From Angiostrongylus vasorum (Eukaryota; Nematoda; Chromadorea; Rhabditida; Metastrongylidae), in contig JADANN010000024.1 in the NCBI GenBank assembly GCA_018806985.1, positions 310,001-374,000 on the forward strand: 64,000 nt of DNA. The letters are read 5' to 3'. This document shows, piece after piece, positions 11,180 through 24,376 of this stretch (position 1 is its first letter; every line of letters begins with the position of its first letter). The position numbers and the translations under genes are program-made. Under the pieces are notes generated by a model. It did no database searches, was not told the DNA's origin, and saw only the letters and a list, made by a program, of their open reading frames with translations.

Positions 11180-13680
11180 TGGGTATTTTAGAGCGTTATT
11201 TATTCCATTTCCACATAATAATTATTTCATGTTTTGCTAGTAATGTGTTATTAATGGCCATAGGATGTGGTCATCACCGTCATCTCACCTGAACCACCTC
11301 ACAATACAGTTGTGATTTACGTGCGAGCCATAAGAATGTTGCTTTATCCCTGTTGGTAGCCAGAGCTGACCAGGTGCTTTCATTCGCTCGATGGGTGGAA
11401 AAAGCATTTTTTTCGTACAAGATCTTTTATTTTTTATTGTTTTTTTCTGCAAAAGCTGGTTTGATCGCAGGTGACTTGTCGCTGAACGTTGACGTGGTTG
11501 AGCACTGCAGTATGAATGCAACTAGCTTGTCGAGCTCTCCGGTAGTGTCGCAGACGTGGAGCTTAATTGTTAGAGGGACCGCCACGCCGTCGGACAATCA
11601 GCCTTTCTGCCTAGTTCCCCACTAACTTGACCAATGGCTTTTGACCGCATGAATCGATATCCAGGATACAATTCATATAGAGGTAAACATACTCTCGTAT
11701 GCATGCATGGATATATTCCACGTACATGCGAGAGGTGTAAGTGAGTTCAGCGGAAGTGAAACAGAGAACCCCATCCGCGGAATCCACTATGACCTTTAGT
11801 GAAAACACTAACTCAATTTTCGACCCCAGTTTAGCACTCCTATCGTTGGATTTCGTTTAGAAACGCGCCACATAGTCCCTCAGAGAACTATCCGTTTTTA
11901 GGTCCCTCAAACGAAGATGAAGTGATTGTCTTAAATGTGTGAAGGAAATCTGTCAAAAGTGATAAAACGAGCAAGCGATTTGCAACTAATCTGTTCCTCT
12001 TTTGCCCTTTACTATTTACGAATTCAATTAATTTGCTCTATTAGGTCTCTCCTGAAGTCAATTTCCTTAATGTCTTTCTAATTAAATTTGATTTCTCAGT
12101 GAACTTATCTTAAGAGACTTTGTGTCATATCTTGAGTATAGCTATTGATTGAAATTTCGATTTAATCTTGTATTATATCAAATTGTTTGAATCTGCTCAT
12201 CTAGAACCTGTGAGCAACCTATCTTTAAACTTCCCTTCCAGGTTTAACAAATATGACGGCGGACATCGGGGTTTTTATAACTACTTTTTTCCCTCATTCT
12301 TTCGAGCTTAATGACTGCTGTCATTAACATGTGATGAGCGGATGTAAGTTAACAAGAATCTACAATCCCTGACTATTATTCAAATTAAAACAGTATGATA
12401 AAAAAAGCCACGACAGTCACACTGCTGACAATATGAAGTGTATGCGGGTCACATACTTTTCATATATTTATCTGTATATTGTCAAGTATTTGACCGTCAG
12501 ATTTGTTTATCTGCTTAATGCTTAAACACTTTAAGGGCCAAAAATTAGAGCTGGTGTAAAGTACACTTTAAACATCAGATTTGCTCGAAAAGTGTGTTAT
12601 GCTCGTTTCCTTTTCAGTATCTTTTTTTTCGGGAGGTGAAGAGGACTGTTAATAACCGTTACTCCATTATTGTTATCGAATCATCTTGGGCTTCATTTCA
12701 TCATCATTTTCCTCTATCTTTTGTTTTCATGTCACTTTGCCAGTCATTACTCATCAATCCGTCATCGTCCAGTTGCAATATTCCTTCACAACGACGCGCG
12801 TAAGGTATTGGTCACCTAGCAGTGGCCTGACACCATTACATGGTGAAAAATATTCCTATCGATCGCTGTGACTTCTTTCCCTTCGACACCATCCAAATTT
12901 CAGATCGTCTATAAAGTTTTTTTCCCTTCAGTTAACGATATTTTCCTTTTAATGTTTCCGTTTAAGGGTGTAATATGGATGTCAAACAAGTTGCCGTTAA
13001 TAAATTTGAAAGACTCCCTTGAGTGTTTTTTTCTTAATTTAGATGTCTTTGAATAATTTCTTAATACGAGTAGTTCAAATTCTTCTTCAGCCATTGAGAT
13101 TAATAGTTTGTGAACAAAAACGAGCTGAGTGTAGGAAATCCGTCGATATTGATGTTGTGCCTTCATCGATGAAGTTGAACGTAGATTCAGCTATGTATGG
13201 AATTCTGCTTAATTTTTGGAGCCTTGCTGTAGCATACAAATTGGGCCTTCAGATAGAAATGTTGAGCTGTTAGGCTGACGTGACCTTATTTGGAGATGAA
13301 CACCTCGTAGTTCGACACTCACGATTACATCCATGAGGCAGTAGACGACCGGCTGCTTCACGTTGATGTAGTGATTTCGACTTCCAGATAAATTTACTGA
13401 ACTCCTTTTTGCCTAGCTTTCTCGCCCTAGGGAGACGAACTGTCTCTATTCAGTTCACACTTCGACACCCTGAAACACCCCTTTACCTAGGTGCTAAATG
13501 ACTGTGTGCTGCACTGTGGCGAAGTGAGTAGGCTTTCTGATAGAAGTGTTCAAACTCCTTCTTAATTTGTCTGGGAGCATGAATTTCCTGTGTAGTTCTG
13601 CACCGAAGAACAATCCTAGTTTCACAATGTCGTCAATTCTTATTCACTGCCTACTATTTTTTTAATGGCAGGGTATTATG
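11180..13680. other. No gene confirmed
   Basis: Several short frames occur (11353-11625 and 13043-13273 are the longest) but none shows a known motif or compatible splice sites that I could verify. Confidence 0.4.
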
Positions 13681-13681
13681 T

Positions 13682-13935
13682 AGAATATAACGATAATGTT
13701 GCTGAGACATTTGCAAAAACGGGTGATTGCTGATAGTCCCTATAGGTCAATCAATAACAAGGCTGAGAGACAGGCGAAACGAGGGACTCGCATGGTGTGT
13801 AGGTGAAGGGGTTAGTCCCTCGGAAAACGTAATATCGTGCTCGGTCTGCACCGCAGACACCACCGGACCGAAGTTTTGCAAACATCTCAGCAACATTATG
13901 GTTATAACCCTAGCTTCTTCTTCGGTTATTAAGCA
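13682..13935 (+). repeat. SINE-like family C, copy 1, with inverted fragment at its left
   Basis: An inverted fragment of the family C tail (GTTGCTGAGACATTTGCAAA) abuts a plus-strand copy that begins GGGTGATTGCTGATAG, passes a tRNA-like head (CGCATGGTGTGTAGGTGAA) and ends GTTTTGCAAACATCTCAGCA. Confidence 0.65.
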
Positions 13936-13962
13936 AATGCGAGGTAGATGAAAAGGTCTATT

Positions 13963-14012
13963 CGCCTAGTGTTTCAACATCTTCGTCTTCTTTAAAGCCG
14001 GATTGATTCGAG
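13963..14012 (-). ncRNA. Decayed hammerhead-like core
   Basis: Minus strand: GGCTTTAAAGA, GAAGACGAAGATG, then TTGAAACACT and AGGCGAATAG. The GAAAC and flanking stem I side are visible but CTGANGA is degraded. The downstream AGGCGAATAG matches the copy at 46026-46062. Confidence 0.3.
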
Positions 14013-14059
14013 TCGATGATCCACAGATAGTCGTCCTCACGATATGGGTGTTCGTTGTC

Positions 14060-14720
14060 GTATCAAGTCGAATCTAGTGAAGCGGTGCACCGATCGACTC
14101 AAAGAAGCTGTTAACGGTGCCTTCTCATCCAGGACGGTTGTCGACCTACTGCCGCCATTTAATATCATCTACATTTTTGGCCACATTGCATCCTACAACA
14201 GGCAGTACTGTATTAGCTAGCACATAGTGAATGAATATTTTTTCAAATCAACATTCGTTAAACGTCGGCAAAAATAATCAACACCTTTGAAAGAAGTCTT
14301 AGCTTCCATCCAGTCACGATGGCGTGGTAAACAACTAAAAGGGAACTACATCTATCTGCGTCCAGCACGAGGTAGCGGATCGTTTGAATTAATTACCGGC
14401 CAACGGCTGAATGACAGGCGCCGCATGGCCGTGGCGTTCGTTCGGTGAAATGTCGTCGTGTGCGACAGATGAATTGTTACATGCAATCGAGTCGTTCCAC
14501 TTAATGTGCTCTGTGGATGATCGACTACTAAATCAAGGTTTTTTTCTTTTTTTGCTTACGATACTAAAAAACTCTTTTTAGCAGATGTATATTATATTTT
14601 ATGTACCCTTACCGTTATGAATTTCGACAAGGAAGAAATATTGACTAATTGCTTTTTGTTTTATGAGTGGCAAACTGCTAACCTTATCACAAAAGATTTA
14701 AAAAATGTCCAATGAAGCTC
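14060..14720. other. No gene seen
   Basis: No supported coding frame or repeat border in this AT-rich stretch. Confidence 0.4.
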
Positions 14721-14723
14721 CAA

Positions 14724-15005
14724 GAGCGCGTGTGGGGCAGTGGTTGGAGACGCCCTGCGACACACACATGGATGGGGATCGATCCCTCGCGCCCGTGGCT
14801 TACCAATCCCTTCCATCCCTCCGGGGGTCGGCAAATTGGTACCGGACTTGTCTGGGAGGACATCAGCACTGGCTCGGTAGAACGGTAGAGCACTGCGAAT
14901 TATTCTAAAGGACAAATATACATTCAATCACCTCCAGACGATGCTCAATGAAGTCGAATCCATGGCGCCTCCCTCAGGAATTGATCAGCGTTGAGAGCTT
15001 TTTCT
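14724..15005 (+). repeat. tRNA-derived SINE family A, copy 1
   Basis: Family A starts with a tRNA-like head (GCGCGTGTGGGGCAGTGGTT, box A type). A box B-like segment (GGGGATCGATCCC) follows about 40 bases later, then a body with CCATCCCTCCGGGGTCGGCA and CACTGGCTCGGTAGAACGGT, then ATTCAATCACCTCCAGACGA. The tail is CAGCGTTGAGAGCTTT. Overall length is about 280 bases. Confidence 0.85.
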
Positions 15006-15780
15006 AGCTTTTAGTGAAGCTCCAAAACTATTATGTCTGGGAGAATCATTATCTGTAAGTAGTTACATTATAAGTATTTATATTGGTCAAAATAATAACA
15101 TTGGTGAGATGGAATGACTATAAAACAGTGGATAGAACCGCTCCTAAAATGATACAAAAGGAGAAGGATATTTAAGAAAATAACAATTTTCATAGAAGTG
15201 TATTGTACAGCTTTGTTTCCTCCTCATTGTTCTTATTCATTTATAAGTACTATTTTTGTTTATCTTCACTTTTTCTACAAAGCGGTTGTTACTGTCTTCT
15301 AGGGAATGCTAAAGTATCAAATCAGTGCCATCAGAAATTACTGTGGTGCCCTCCTCCCACTCAGGCTTGGACAAGTTGTTATTGAACACTTTGCGACATT
15401 CTTGTTGTTCTAAAGACAAATTATAAATTAAAAACGACTAATTTATGATCGTAAACATCAAAGTTTAACAGGTTAACTCATTTTGGTACAATTTTAGCAA
15501 TGTTTTAAGGCTGATGAGCTGAGTTTCTATCTAAATGAATAAGAAACCGTTTCTGTCCACACTTACTTTTCTAATAACATTACATTTCGGCCGTTCTGTT
15601 TCCCTCTTTGTTTCGTTCTTACTTGGTTCCTAATGAAAAAGACAAAACCATCCAAAACCACCTGCAGTGCTTCTTCTAACCTGAAGAACGTGCACGTTCT
15701 AGAATTTATCATTCCTATGAATGAGCTCTTAATATTTACGAGGTCAGTTCTTTTGACAGAGTTGGAAACATAGGGTAAAA
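15006..15780. other. No gene seen
   Basis: Only short frames; no domain, RNA gene or repeat family identified. Confidence 0.4.
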
Positions 15781-15781
15781 A

Positions 15782-15962
15782 GTGGCCGAGAGAAAGGCAA
15801 AGCAAGAGCCTTGGTGATGTTCTGGATAACATATGAGTCTGCAGAAAGCACAATCGAGGGTCCGAAGTTGGCCTGCGGTTCGGAGTTTTGCAAACACCTC
15901 AGCGTAATTGCGGCTGTATTTCACGTAATGCTCTGCCGTGAAAGAGAAGGCAATAAATAACC
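15782..15962 (+). repeat. SINE-like family C, copy 2 (decayed)
   Basis: The 3' half is clear: GCGGTTCGGAGTTTTGCAAA, then a TGCGGCTGTATTTCACGTAA-type segment and a final AATAAATAACC. The 5' tRNA-like head is degraded. Confidence 0.6.
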
Positions 15963-16184
15963 GTTAGGAAAATTCGAAATTCCAAGTTTGTAGAACTACG
16001 GAGTAGTATAGATGTGAAGAGAGGAAACGTTTGGAATTCGTCAGTCCCTTAAGAATTTTACATGACTTGTCATCACATCTACTGTGTAGATCCTAGCACT
16101 TCTTTCATTCGATTCGTTTTCTTCGCATTCATCGTCCACAAAGGTCTTCGAAACACCTCATATGTCGGGTCGGCTGCTGATTGA

Positions 16185-16372
16185 GATCTTCGTCTTCTTT
16201 ATCAATGTTGTAGAGTGCTGGTAGAATCGATTCTCCTTGCGCTATTGGAAATAGCTGGGTTAGGAGTTCTCACGTGGACTGGAAGAAAGCGTTGGGAAGG
16301 AAGTCGAACCAACGCCTTTGTTTCCTGATCGACGGCATCACTAACCACTGCGCTACCACCCTTGTCTCATCA
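16185..16372 (-). repeat. tRNA-derived SINE family D, copy 1 (head and body)
   Basis: On the minus strand the head shows a near-consensus box A (TGGTAGCGCAGTGGTTAGTG) and box B (TTGGTTCGACTTCC). The body contains GGAGAATCGATTCTACCAGC and GAAGAAGACGAAGATC-like sequence. It is the best preserved pol III promoter-like head of family D in the window. It lacks a tRNA acceptor stem, so it is a SINE and not a tRNA gene. Confidence 0.7.
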
Positions 16373-16377
16373 TAATG

Positions 16378-16515
16378 GTGATCAAATACATATTTGGCCT
16401 ATCGAGAGCTTAGCGATTCGTCAACTCAGTGTTTTTATCCTCACTGAAAAGTATGGGATCAAATTTCCGATTCCAAAGGGATGCGAGGCTTGGGTAGTCC
16501 CGGAAGGTTGTTCGA
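16378..16515 (-). repeat. Diverged SINE family A fragment
   Basis: Matches the family A body in reverse (AACTCAGTGTTTTTATCCTC, then CCGATTCCAAAGGGATG and AGGCTTGGG). Head and tail are missing. Confidence 0.5.
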
Positions 16516-16619
16516 ATTACAGACCATCTATATTGTTGAGCAGTTGTAACCAGATCGTAAGATTGCTTCGTTAGATCGCTTCTCAGCCTGGTTATGTTCT
16601 GCTTCGCCGTCAAAGTTAT

Positions 16620-17330
16620 TCGTGAGGTTTTTTGACCACTATAAATACAAGTATGATGTGCTCGTTAAAATCAAACAACCATCTATCGTCATCCATTTCT
16701 CCATAAGAGCTTCTCTACATGCTTTTTCTGGTATATTTGCAGTCGTATCATTTTTCCGATATCATTTTAAAGTCTGTTCCTCTTTTCCTGTTCTCTGCAT
16801 CACGGGTCCTTCTTGAAAAAGATATCGACCTTATCCTCGCTGTCATCCCTTTCGTTACTTCTTGAAAAGGTGGAGGATTTTCTATCATTATCGCAGTCCT
16901 TTTTTCTCATGAAAAAGTCAAGTTTTCGTAAAGAAAAATGTTGAATTATTGGGAAAAACTCAGTGTCCTTCACTGAGATTTGTATTATCGGGCCAATCGT
17001 GTAGAAATAAACGAACAAATAGATAAAAAATCTGGTTAAAGGAGTAAAAGTTAGTATTGTTCCTCAAAAAAGACTCGAGAAGTGAAAATCAGCCCCAAGG
17101 GTAAAGCATAGACTACAGTAATCCTAACTCATCCAGGATGTCGCTACACAACTGAAATCGTTCGGCCTTTTTTTCTGACCAGGAGGTTACTATTTTTATT
17201 ATTATTATCACTACTATTAATTACTATTGACTACCATTATTACTGATTATTGTTACAATTAACTATGATTATTCACTGTTTTTCTTCGATAAGCAAACAC
17301 AAGGTTGGTATTGTAGAATTTGTTAGGATA
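16620..17330. other. No gene seen
   Basis: AT-rich, with a run of ATT/ACT trinucleotides at about 17195-17260. No gene supported. Confidence 0.4.
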
Positions 17331-17335
17331 CAAAT

Positions 17336-17376
17336 AGCTGACATTACAGGCGGTTTCGCCTTCCTCAGAGCCTGGA
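17336..17376 (-). ncRNA. Decayed hammerhead-like core
   Basis: Minus strand: GGCT, CTGAGGA, A, hairpin GGCG-AAAC-CGCC, then TGTAATGTC, AGC. CTGAGGA and stem II are intact (the loop differs from other copies) but GAAA is lost, so it should be inactive. Downstream on the same strand is the ACCTTGTGTTTGCTTATCG segment that follows other copies. Confidence 0.4.
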
Positions 17377-17519
17377 AAGCTCAAACTTTGACATGCAATC
17401 TACTCAGCCAAACACTTCCACAACCGTAGCAGATAAGACATGACACATAAACTTGTTAATTATGATTGTAACTAACTATTATTGTTTATTATTATTACCA
17501 TTACTATTTTTTATTACTA

Positions 17520-17796
17520 TGGGCGCTTGTGGCACAGTGATTGGAGGCGCCCTGCAACACACACGTGGAATCAGTCCCCGCGTCCATGGCCCACTAAGCC
17601 TTCTATCCCTCCGGGATCGGCAAATCGGTACCACGCTTGTCTGGAATAATAACTGCATTGGCTCGATGTATCGGTAGGTCACCGCGAGTCATTGTAATGG
17701 CCAGGATATGCATTCAATCACCTCTAAACAATGCTTAACGAAGTCTAATGCATGGCCAGTCCCTCAGGGATTGATCAACGCCGAGAGCTTTATCCT
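17520..17796 (+). repeat. tRNA-derived SINE family A, copy 2
   Basis: Head GGGCGCTTGTGGCACAGTGA, body CTATCCCTCCGGGATCGGCA, tail CAACGCCGAGAGCTTTATCC. Well preserved over about 277 bases and followed closely by an ATT microsatellite. Confidence 0.9.
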
Positions 17797-17813
17797 TCTA
17801 TCCTTTATTGTAA

Positions 17814-17816
17814 TTA

Positions 17817-17858
<42 letters not shown>

Positions 17859-17862
17859 CACA
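17814..17862. repeat. (ATT)n microsatellite
   Basis: Nearly pure ATT triplets just 3' of SINE A copy 2, likely grown from its A/T-rich 3' end. Confidence 0.95.
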
Positions 17863-18404
17863 GTTTGTCATTATTATTACTGGTTCATTTAGAAAGGGGT
17901 TTAAGAATGACCCAGATGACCGCCTCCGGTTAGGAATCCGACCTTAGAAAGTCGAGCGGGTTGCCGTAAGCTAATTTTATGGCTGGACACTGTATATTCC
18001 ATAAAGACCATAATTCTTATGAACACAACTTGTGGGGCCTATTGTGATCTATGGTGAACTCACAAAGGATGTGTAGATCTTCCACGGTTCTCGTTCATCG
18101 TGCTCAGCACTGGCTAGTCGTTCGATGCGACGAGACGGTGCTAGAAGAACTTTCCATAATTCTTAAATTTCAAAAAGCATAAGTTGGCAAAAAGAGAAAG
18201 TCGTTTTTTCAGTGCAATTCCAATCCCACAAAGAATTTTTGCAAATTCTCACACACCAGACCTCTGCCGTTTTTTGCATTTCCCATGAAAAAAACGATAT
18301 CGATTAAAAATTCATAATTTCCCTGGGAAAAATATTCTTCCCTATGTCGGTCCTTTTTTTCCTTCTTTAAAATGCTATTATACTGCTAAATTACTTAGAA
18401 TATT

Positions 18405-18606
18405 TAGAGGGCCCGCAGTGGTTGTGCGGGCTCCAACATCAGTTCTATTTTCTCGGAATTTTGCTGGTTTAGCCATTGCGGCTCGCTGGAGTCCCTAGCG
18501 AAGGTCTGCCCCAGGTCGTCACACCACAGGCAGTCGCCGTCCTTGTGGATCAGGAGGAGATTTGCCACCATGGGACTAGTTTGATACCACGACGGTGGTG
18601 GTAGAT
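18405..18606 (-). repeat. Short repeat family B, copy 2 (truncated)
   Basis: In reverse orientation it shows TTTGCTGGTTTAGCCATTGC, CAGGTCGTCACACCACAGGC and GATTTGCCACCATGGGACTA, ending CGACGGTGGTGG. The head beyond the GGTGGTGG point is missing. Confidence 0.65.
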
Positions 18607-18909
18607 GAAAAAAAGCTATAGAACTCTAGACTTCGATTATATTATAAATTATATTATTACATTATAAATTCATTGGGGTTGTCATTTACATTTAATACAT
18701 TTTGGAGTTAATTAATAGCTTTATCTGTTACTTTAATTGAAATCGATACAATTGAATAGTTTAGTAATTGCTGAGAGAACCGAATGTTTTAAAGTCAACA
18801 GACATTGATTTTAATCCACCGTCGAATTCTAGCTAGATTTTTTGGCTCAATCTGAGGAGTTCTTTCATGTCTTTCAACCGAGATTATTGTCCACTTTGTG
18901 TTCTTTCCT

Positions 18910-18911
<2 letters not shown>

Positions 18912-18944
<33 letters not shown>
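18912..18944. repeat. (TA)n microsatellite
   Basis: About 16 TA units. Confidence 0.95.
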
Positions 18945-18946
<2 letters not shown>

Positions 18947-19066
18947 AATCCGTTTACGCTTTTATGTACTTTTATCTAGAGACGACTATCAATGAGACCA
19001 ACGAAGAGGGAAAAAAGACCGCACTACTCATAAATGGGGAGAAGGCCCTGTTTGTGAAAACCTAGG

Positions 19067-19805
19067 TGACAAAGCGAACAAATCAAACCGGATAGTTTTC
19101 TGATAACAGAGAGCACCTCATACGTGTACCTTGAACGTTCAATGAACATGAAGAGCGACATGAAGGAGGAATTAGGCAGAAGAAGGAAAGCAGCTTGGGC
19201 CGCATTCGGGCGTCTCAAAGAAGCCCGGGACCAACTGAAGAACCCGAAAATATGCGGCCACGTTTTGATTCAACATTCCTCCCAGCGCTCTGTTATGAAA
19301 CAGAGAGATGTGAGATGATATTTCAACAACGTCAAGAATACTGCGCATCCCTCAAAGAACGCTTGAACGGTGTCTTTCGAGATATAACCGACACACTCGA
19401 TATCTACCCGGAATGCGAAGCTCTGGTCTCCGAAATCTATCTCAACTTCGAGATTCGTCGAATAAACATTTAGAGCGAAACCGTAGATGGGGCGCTCGTA
19501 CAGTGAAAAGAACAGACGACAAATGGACGAAAAGAAGTGCAGAGTGGACTCCTCGGGGATGCTGTCGTGCCTTAGGACGACCACCCTCACGGTGGCCGGG
19601 CGTGTTCTTAACTAAAATCAAACAGCTTTATTCGCTGTTGCAGTTGTTTGACAGACCACGGTATGAGACTTCCACCTACTACCATGCTCGAATCAATCAC
19701 TGCCATGGAAGAAGAGTGGGAGGCAAAAGAAACGAATGGAAGATATGCTACAGTCCGCACAATCCATGAAGATGGGCCGTCCAAATTTCCAAGTATCCAA
19801 GTATA
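19067..19805 (+). pseudogene. RTE-type LINE 3' end (5'-truncated copy)
   Basis: Broken plus-strand frames match the C-terminal end of the same RTE family as at 1-1490. Seen are TSYVYLERSMNMKSDMKEEL with RRKAAWAAFGRLKEARDQLK (19104-19240), DSTFLPALCYETERCE-like sequence in the next frame, then TVKRTDDKWTKRSAEWTPRG and GRPPSRWPGVF, then RNEWKICYSPHN at the end. The non-coding tail (GTCCGCACAATCC, then CCAAGTATCCAAGTAT) closes the element. At least three frame changes are present. A 5' truncation of this kind is the usual result of incomplete target-primed reverse transcription. Confidence 0.85.
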
Positions 19806-19809
19806 AACC

Positions 19810-22800
19810 CAATCAAAGTACACTTTTATCTGAGCTATATATTTGATGCTAATCTGTGAGCATATTCCGACCGAACCACAGTTTTTAAAAACGCGAATCA
19901 ATTATCGATTCGATTTCTAAGTTGGTCGTACTCTATACTGTACGAAAATTACCTCCCACATAATTACAAGCATTCAGTGACCACTCATCCAGCCTAGGGT
20001 CATTTATCGATTATCCCACCCATAATTCGTTTTTAAGCAATCAATTGGTAAGAAACGCATTTTCGAAACGGCGGAAATACCAGCCATCTAGTCTATTTAA
20101 TAATAAAGTCTGCTGAGAAACAACGATCATCATTGAAGCGACTTATCCACCTACTCGCATGAAAACTCGACCCGATTGTAGTTGTAGTTCGTTTTAAGGC
20201 CTCTCTGACTTGTAAATCGCTTCACTGCTCGAAACATAAGAGTATCAGCGAGGAAAAAAAATTCTGTGGACTTCAGGAAAAGAGAATTTCATGATGCATA
20301 GTACAAAAATTTGTACGTTACTGATAAGGAACTTTAGATCATAATCATTTATAAACCAAAAACGTTCGCTATAACCTGAGATATGCTTGTTTAAAGTGGG
20401 AAATTGGAAGTACAACTCACCTACGGCCACATACGCATTGAAATCAATACAGGGAATGTGTTCGCCAATTTGAATTGTAAACAGTTGATGACTAATACTA
20501 ACGACATTGATGGTTCTCATTTTGTGGAGGTATCATGACATGAATATTTTATACATCCAGCGACGAGGTCATGAACGATATGAATAAATTAGTTCAGAGT
20601 CATTATGCGCAATTAGTGTTGAGTTAGAGAGACTCTATACCACAACAATCATAGAGTGGAAATTTGCAAGCTAAGAATTGAACTCGGTTGTGAAGTGTGT
20701 GAAATCCCGTTCAGGTAGTTTGAATGAAATCGGAAGTATCAACTAGCGCAGATAGCATCAATGTTTCCTCAGTGCAGATTCTCGAATCTTCACTAATTAT
20801 TCCTTTCTTGATGACCAACGGAATTGGTCGCTCGTAGGATAAGAAAAGTCGACGACAGTTAGAAGAAAAGAACGATGAAATGGAACATAAGAAGAGGTCT
20901 AAAGGACGCGATGCAGTTGATCGCGCAACTCACCTCAACTGGCAGTGCTAGCTGATCAGTACCAGTTATAGTTAACAAAGTGATAATCACACACCTGAAG
21001 TTTTTTTCTTGAGCGGACACAAGGTTGTTAATAACTAGAATTATTCAGTACTGGCTGACGTTCTAATGTTTTCACTTTATTAACCGCTTGGAAAGCTCAA
21101 ATTGGCGTGCAATCTACTCAGTCCAACACTTTCATAGCGCAATCAGAAAAAATTCGATACACATAAATTTCAATCGCATGAGAAGCAGATTCTTTCAATC
21201 ATGGTGGCACGTTTACGTCAAAAAATCGGCCTGAGGTGTTCGACAAGCTCCTGCATGATTACGAAGCACTTCTCTCTGCTACTCATCTCTGGATCCTTAA
21301 AGTTTTTTTCGAATTGGTACAAAAGTGGGAATGATAAATGTTGACTGTGAATGAAACGGGCCACCTACAAAGCGGTTATGTCGGGGATCGCATAATTCTC
21401 GAAAGGGCGTCGTCTTAGGCGTCCAGTAATGCAGGAGTTTAGAAGCAACAAACGGGATCCATACATAACAGTTTTTAAAGGAATGTAACAAAGCCGCTTT
21501 AGTCATAGAATAACTTTGATAAAACACAAGTGAAATCTTCGTTCCTCCAATGTCAGTAAGCGGTTTTGTAGACGACCACTTTAACATTATTGATGTCGAC
21601 GAGCATTAAGATTTGATAAAAATCAGTCTGCACAGTAATTTACAATAATACCTGTCAAACAAATCGATATTTCGTCGATGAGAACTGCATTCGCTTGAGG
21701 TACTGAGGAAGAAAAAAAGCGAGAACTGGGACCATGATTACTAGCGGGCGGCTTGGAAATGCTCACGAATCACGAAAGCGGCTCATTTCGAGCCATTCGA
21801 TTTTTCCGCAGTGGAAAAAATCCTCGAAGGATACGGAAAGTATTTAGTAGGGTTTTCTAAGATTTGAACTGTAGTAGAATTTCTGACCATTATCAATCGC
21901 CTCACGCCAATCCGGATATCAACGAATCAAGCGAGCAAAAATGCAGGCTTCATCTTATAGCACCCTGCACGTTGTTCGTAGCAGTAGATGTAGTAAACAA
22001 CTGGGGTGGCGAGATCTCACTCAACTACCGTATAGGTAAGAACTACAGTAGTTATTGACATGTTTCTCTACTTTTCTGCCACAATCTACCACATTCGTAT
22101 AAATTCACCGTTTTATAGACTTGATTTAGTAAACCACATGAATATAATTTAGTACCTCAGGATGTTATGAGGACTAAGTTGGAGTTGCTCGTACCAGTTC
22201 ATTCGTGACTATGCATAATTTTTATTGTCTGCCGAATTGCAAAACAATAATTTTCCTTTGTTTGTGGTCTGCATTGAAAAGAATGCACGTTAAAGCGAAT
22301 TTGCTAACTCTGTCATCCAAAAAAAGTGCGATACGAAGACGATGATCAGACAGAAGAATGTAGTTTATGAAAGCCAGCTCGAGTTACTTGGTCGTTACTT
22401 AGACTTCAAGTGGTACAGGAGGTTCTGCTTGTTAGAGATTTATGATTTGATCACCTATAATTCCTTTACACCCTATCTTATCGGAATTTTCGAGAAAATA
22501 CAAGCAATCAAAATCAACAGACTGCACGAGTGCATTTTTGTAGACTAAGGACACACCGATACACAACGACACACACAAAGTCGCACTGAATTCATACACA
22601 ACCATACACACATACATATCCAAATGCACGTACGAGTTCAAATATACGCGCATATACATACATACATATACACATACAGATGAAGCACATGTGTGTTTAG
22701 CGTTATAGGCGTAGCGTTGAATACATTTGCTGCATCTATGGATCAGTGCATATCAATCAAACTGCTACGAGGTTGATACCAATTCATAGAGTGCTTTATC

Positions 22801-23335
22801 CGTAGCCGGCATCTAACCGACCGGTCGCCATGCGTTTTCATAGTACAGTCGGACCCTTAAGAGGGCATGATGGGCTGCAACTATCGGTCAGAGAGGATCG
22901 TGTAGGATAGCGTAAACAACATCAACTACCGAGGATCAATTTATTTCCTTGGTTCATTTTTTCATTTTTTTTCTAATTTTCCTGAGGTGTTTCTTCTCTA
23001 ACTAGGAAAGGAAGAATTCACACAACGGTCGATATGAACGTATGTCTCCGTGAGCGGCCGACATGAGTCCTGCATGGAACATTCTGTTTATGATGGTTTT
23101 ATTTTTGACACATAATTCTTTCTTTGCACTTCTTTTAATCCAACGATAGCTTATCCAACACATGCTGTGTTGTGCATCGGCCTGGAGAAACTTTATTTTC
23201 CGCTTGCAGATATGCAAAAACCTTTTTTTCGGACTTTATTGACCAGTAATTTGCCTTGTAATTGACTGTTATTTCAATTCTAGCCTCTATTATAACTCGT
23301 AGTTAAAAGGATAAGGGAAACCGCTTTTGCCGATG
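19810..23335. other. 3.5 kb without a supported gene
   Basis: Longest frames (20245-20520 minus, 21297-21587 minus, 22342-22548 plus) carry no motif I can name. A decayed stretch at about 21000-21110 (GAGCGGACACAAGGTTG) resembles the region that follows hammerhead-like cores elsewhere, but the core itself is not visible. A CA/TACA-rich stretch lies at 22555-22682. Confidence 0.4.
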
Positions 23336-23337
23336 GT

Positions 23338-23592
23338 CAATCCTGGAACGATATGCTTTGGATTTGACTTCATCAATCATCGTTAGAGTTGATTGAATGC
23401 AAATCTGGGTTATGAAAATGCCTCGCGGTGGCCTACCGATGTATCGAGTCAATGCTGCTATCCTCGCGGACAAGTCTGGTACTAATTTGCCGACCCCGGA
23501 TGGATGGAAGGCTTGGTGATCCATGGGAGCGGGGGATCGATTCCACGTGTGTGTTGCAGGGCGCTTCCGACCACTGCGCCACACGCGCCCTA
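23338..23592 (-). repeat. tRNA-derived SINE family A, copy 3
   Basis: Minus orientation: the head at 23592 reads GGGCGCGTGTGGCGCAGTGG, an excellent box A, followed by box B-like GGAATCGATCCCC. The 3' part (TCAATCAACTCTAACGATGA) is more diverged. Confidence 0.85.
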
Positions 23593-24376
23593 TAGCCAGG
23601 AACCACATTACTACATAAAAACAAAGTCGTATTATTACAAAGTTATCATAGATGTAATTTGATTCTATTGCTCACTCATGTGTTCATATAAAGAATGATA
23701 TCGTAAGCGCCTATCCTGGTTCTTACCTCTTTTCAAACTTCTTCTAAACTTAGCAATTGTGATGAAGTCGTGAGAGTGTCTTCTGTGAGACATGACACAC
23801 AGATACAAAAGACCTGCATTGTGAGGTTGAAGAACGCAATATTTATAAAATTACGCTACAAACAACAAAGACTAGATCCACTAGCAATCGATTTACTCTC
23901 AACTACTTGTCAGCTTGCAGTCCGCCGATAATCGATCGATTTTACAGTTTTCTCAGAACAACGTGGCGTTTTACGTGGTTGCGTGGATCGACTGCTACTA
24001 TTCGGTCTTGATGACGACGTACGAAACGTGTTGTCCACGTACAACAGCCAACATGTTTGCAGAGAAACAAACAGAAAAATCCTTCGTCTCTATCCATTAA
24101 GTACTGACAGTGATGTGGTGAGTTCGATCGGTTCATGTTCATGAAACGTACACTGACAGTTTTGTTATCTGAGATTTTCGTACTTATCGAAAAACAATGT
24201 TTCCAAGGAAACTAGTTATTTAGCCCAGATAACTAAAAACTTTATCCCTTCGTTTGTCGTCGATTTTAAGACGAATCCACTCCAAATAGGAGATCAATTA
24301 CCTTTAAGAGTACTTTCATACAGCGATACTAGCAAATTATGTTTACATTGCAACCAAAAGTGTAAAGATTAACTAC

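Noticed and set aside
16300..16372. A possible tRNA gene with good box A and box B
   Set aside because: No acceptor stem pairing or cloverleaf closes around it, and the same head recurs in family D, so it is a SINE head.
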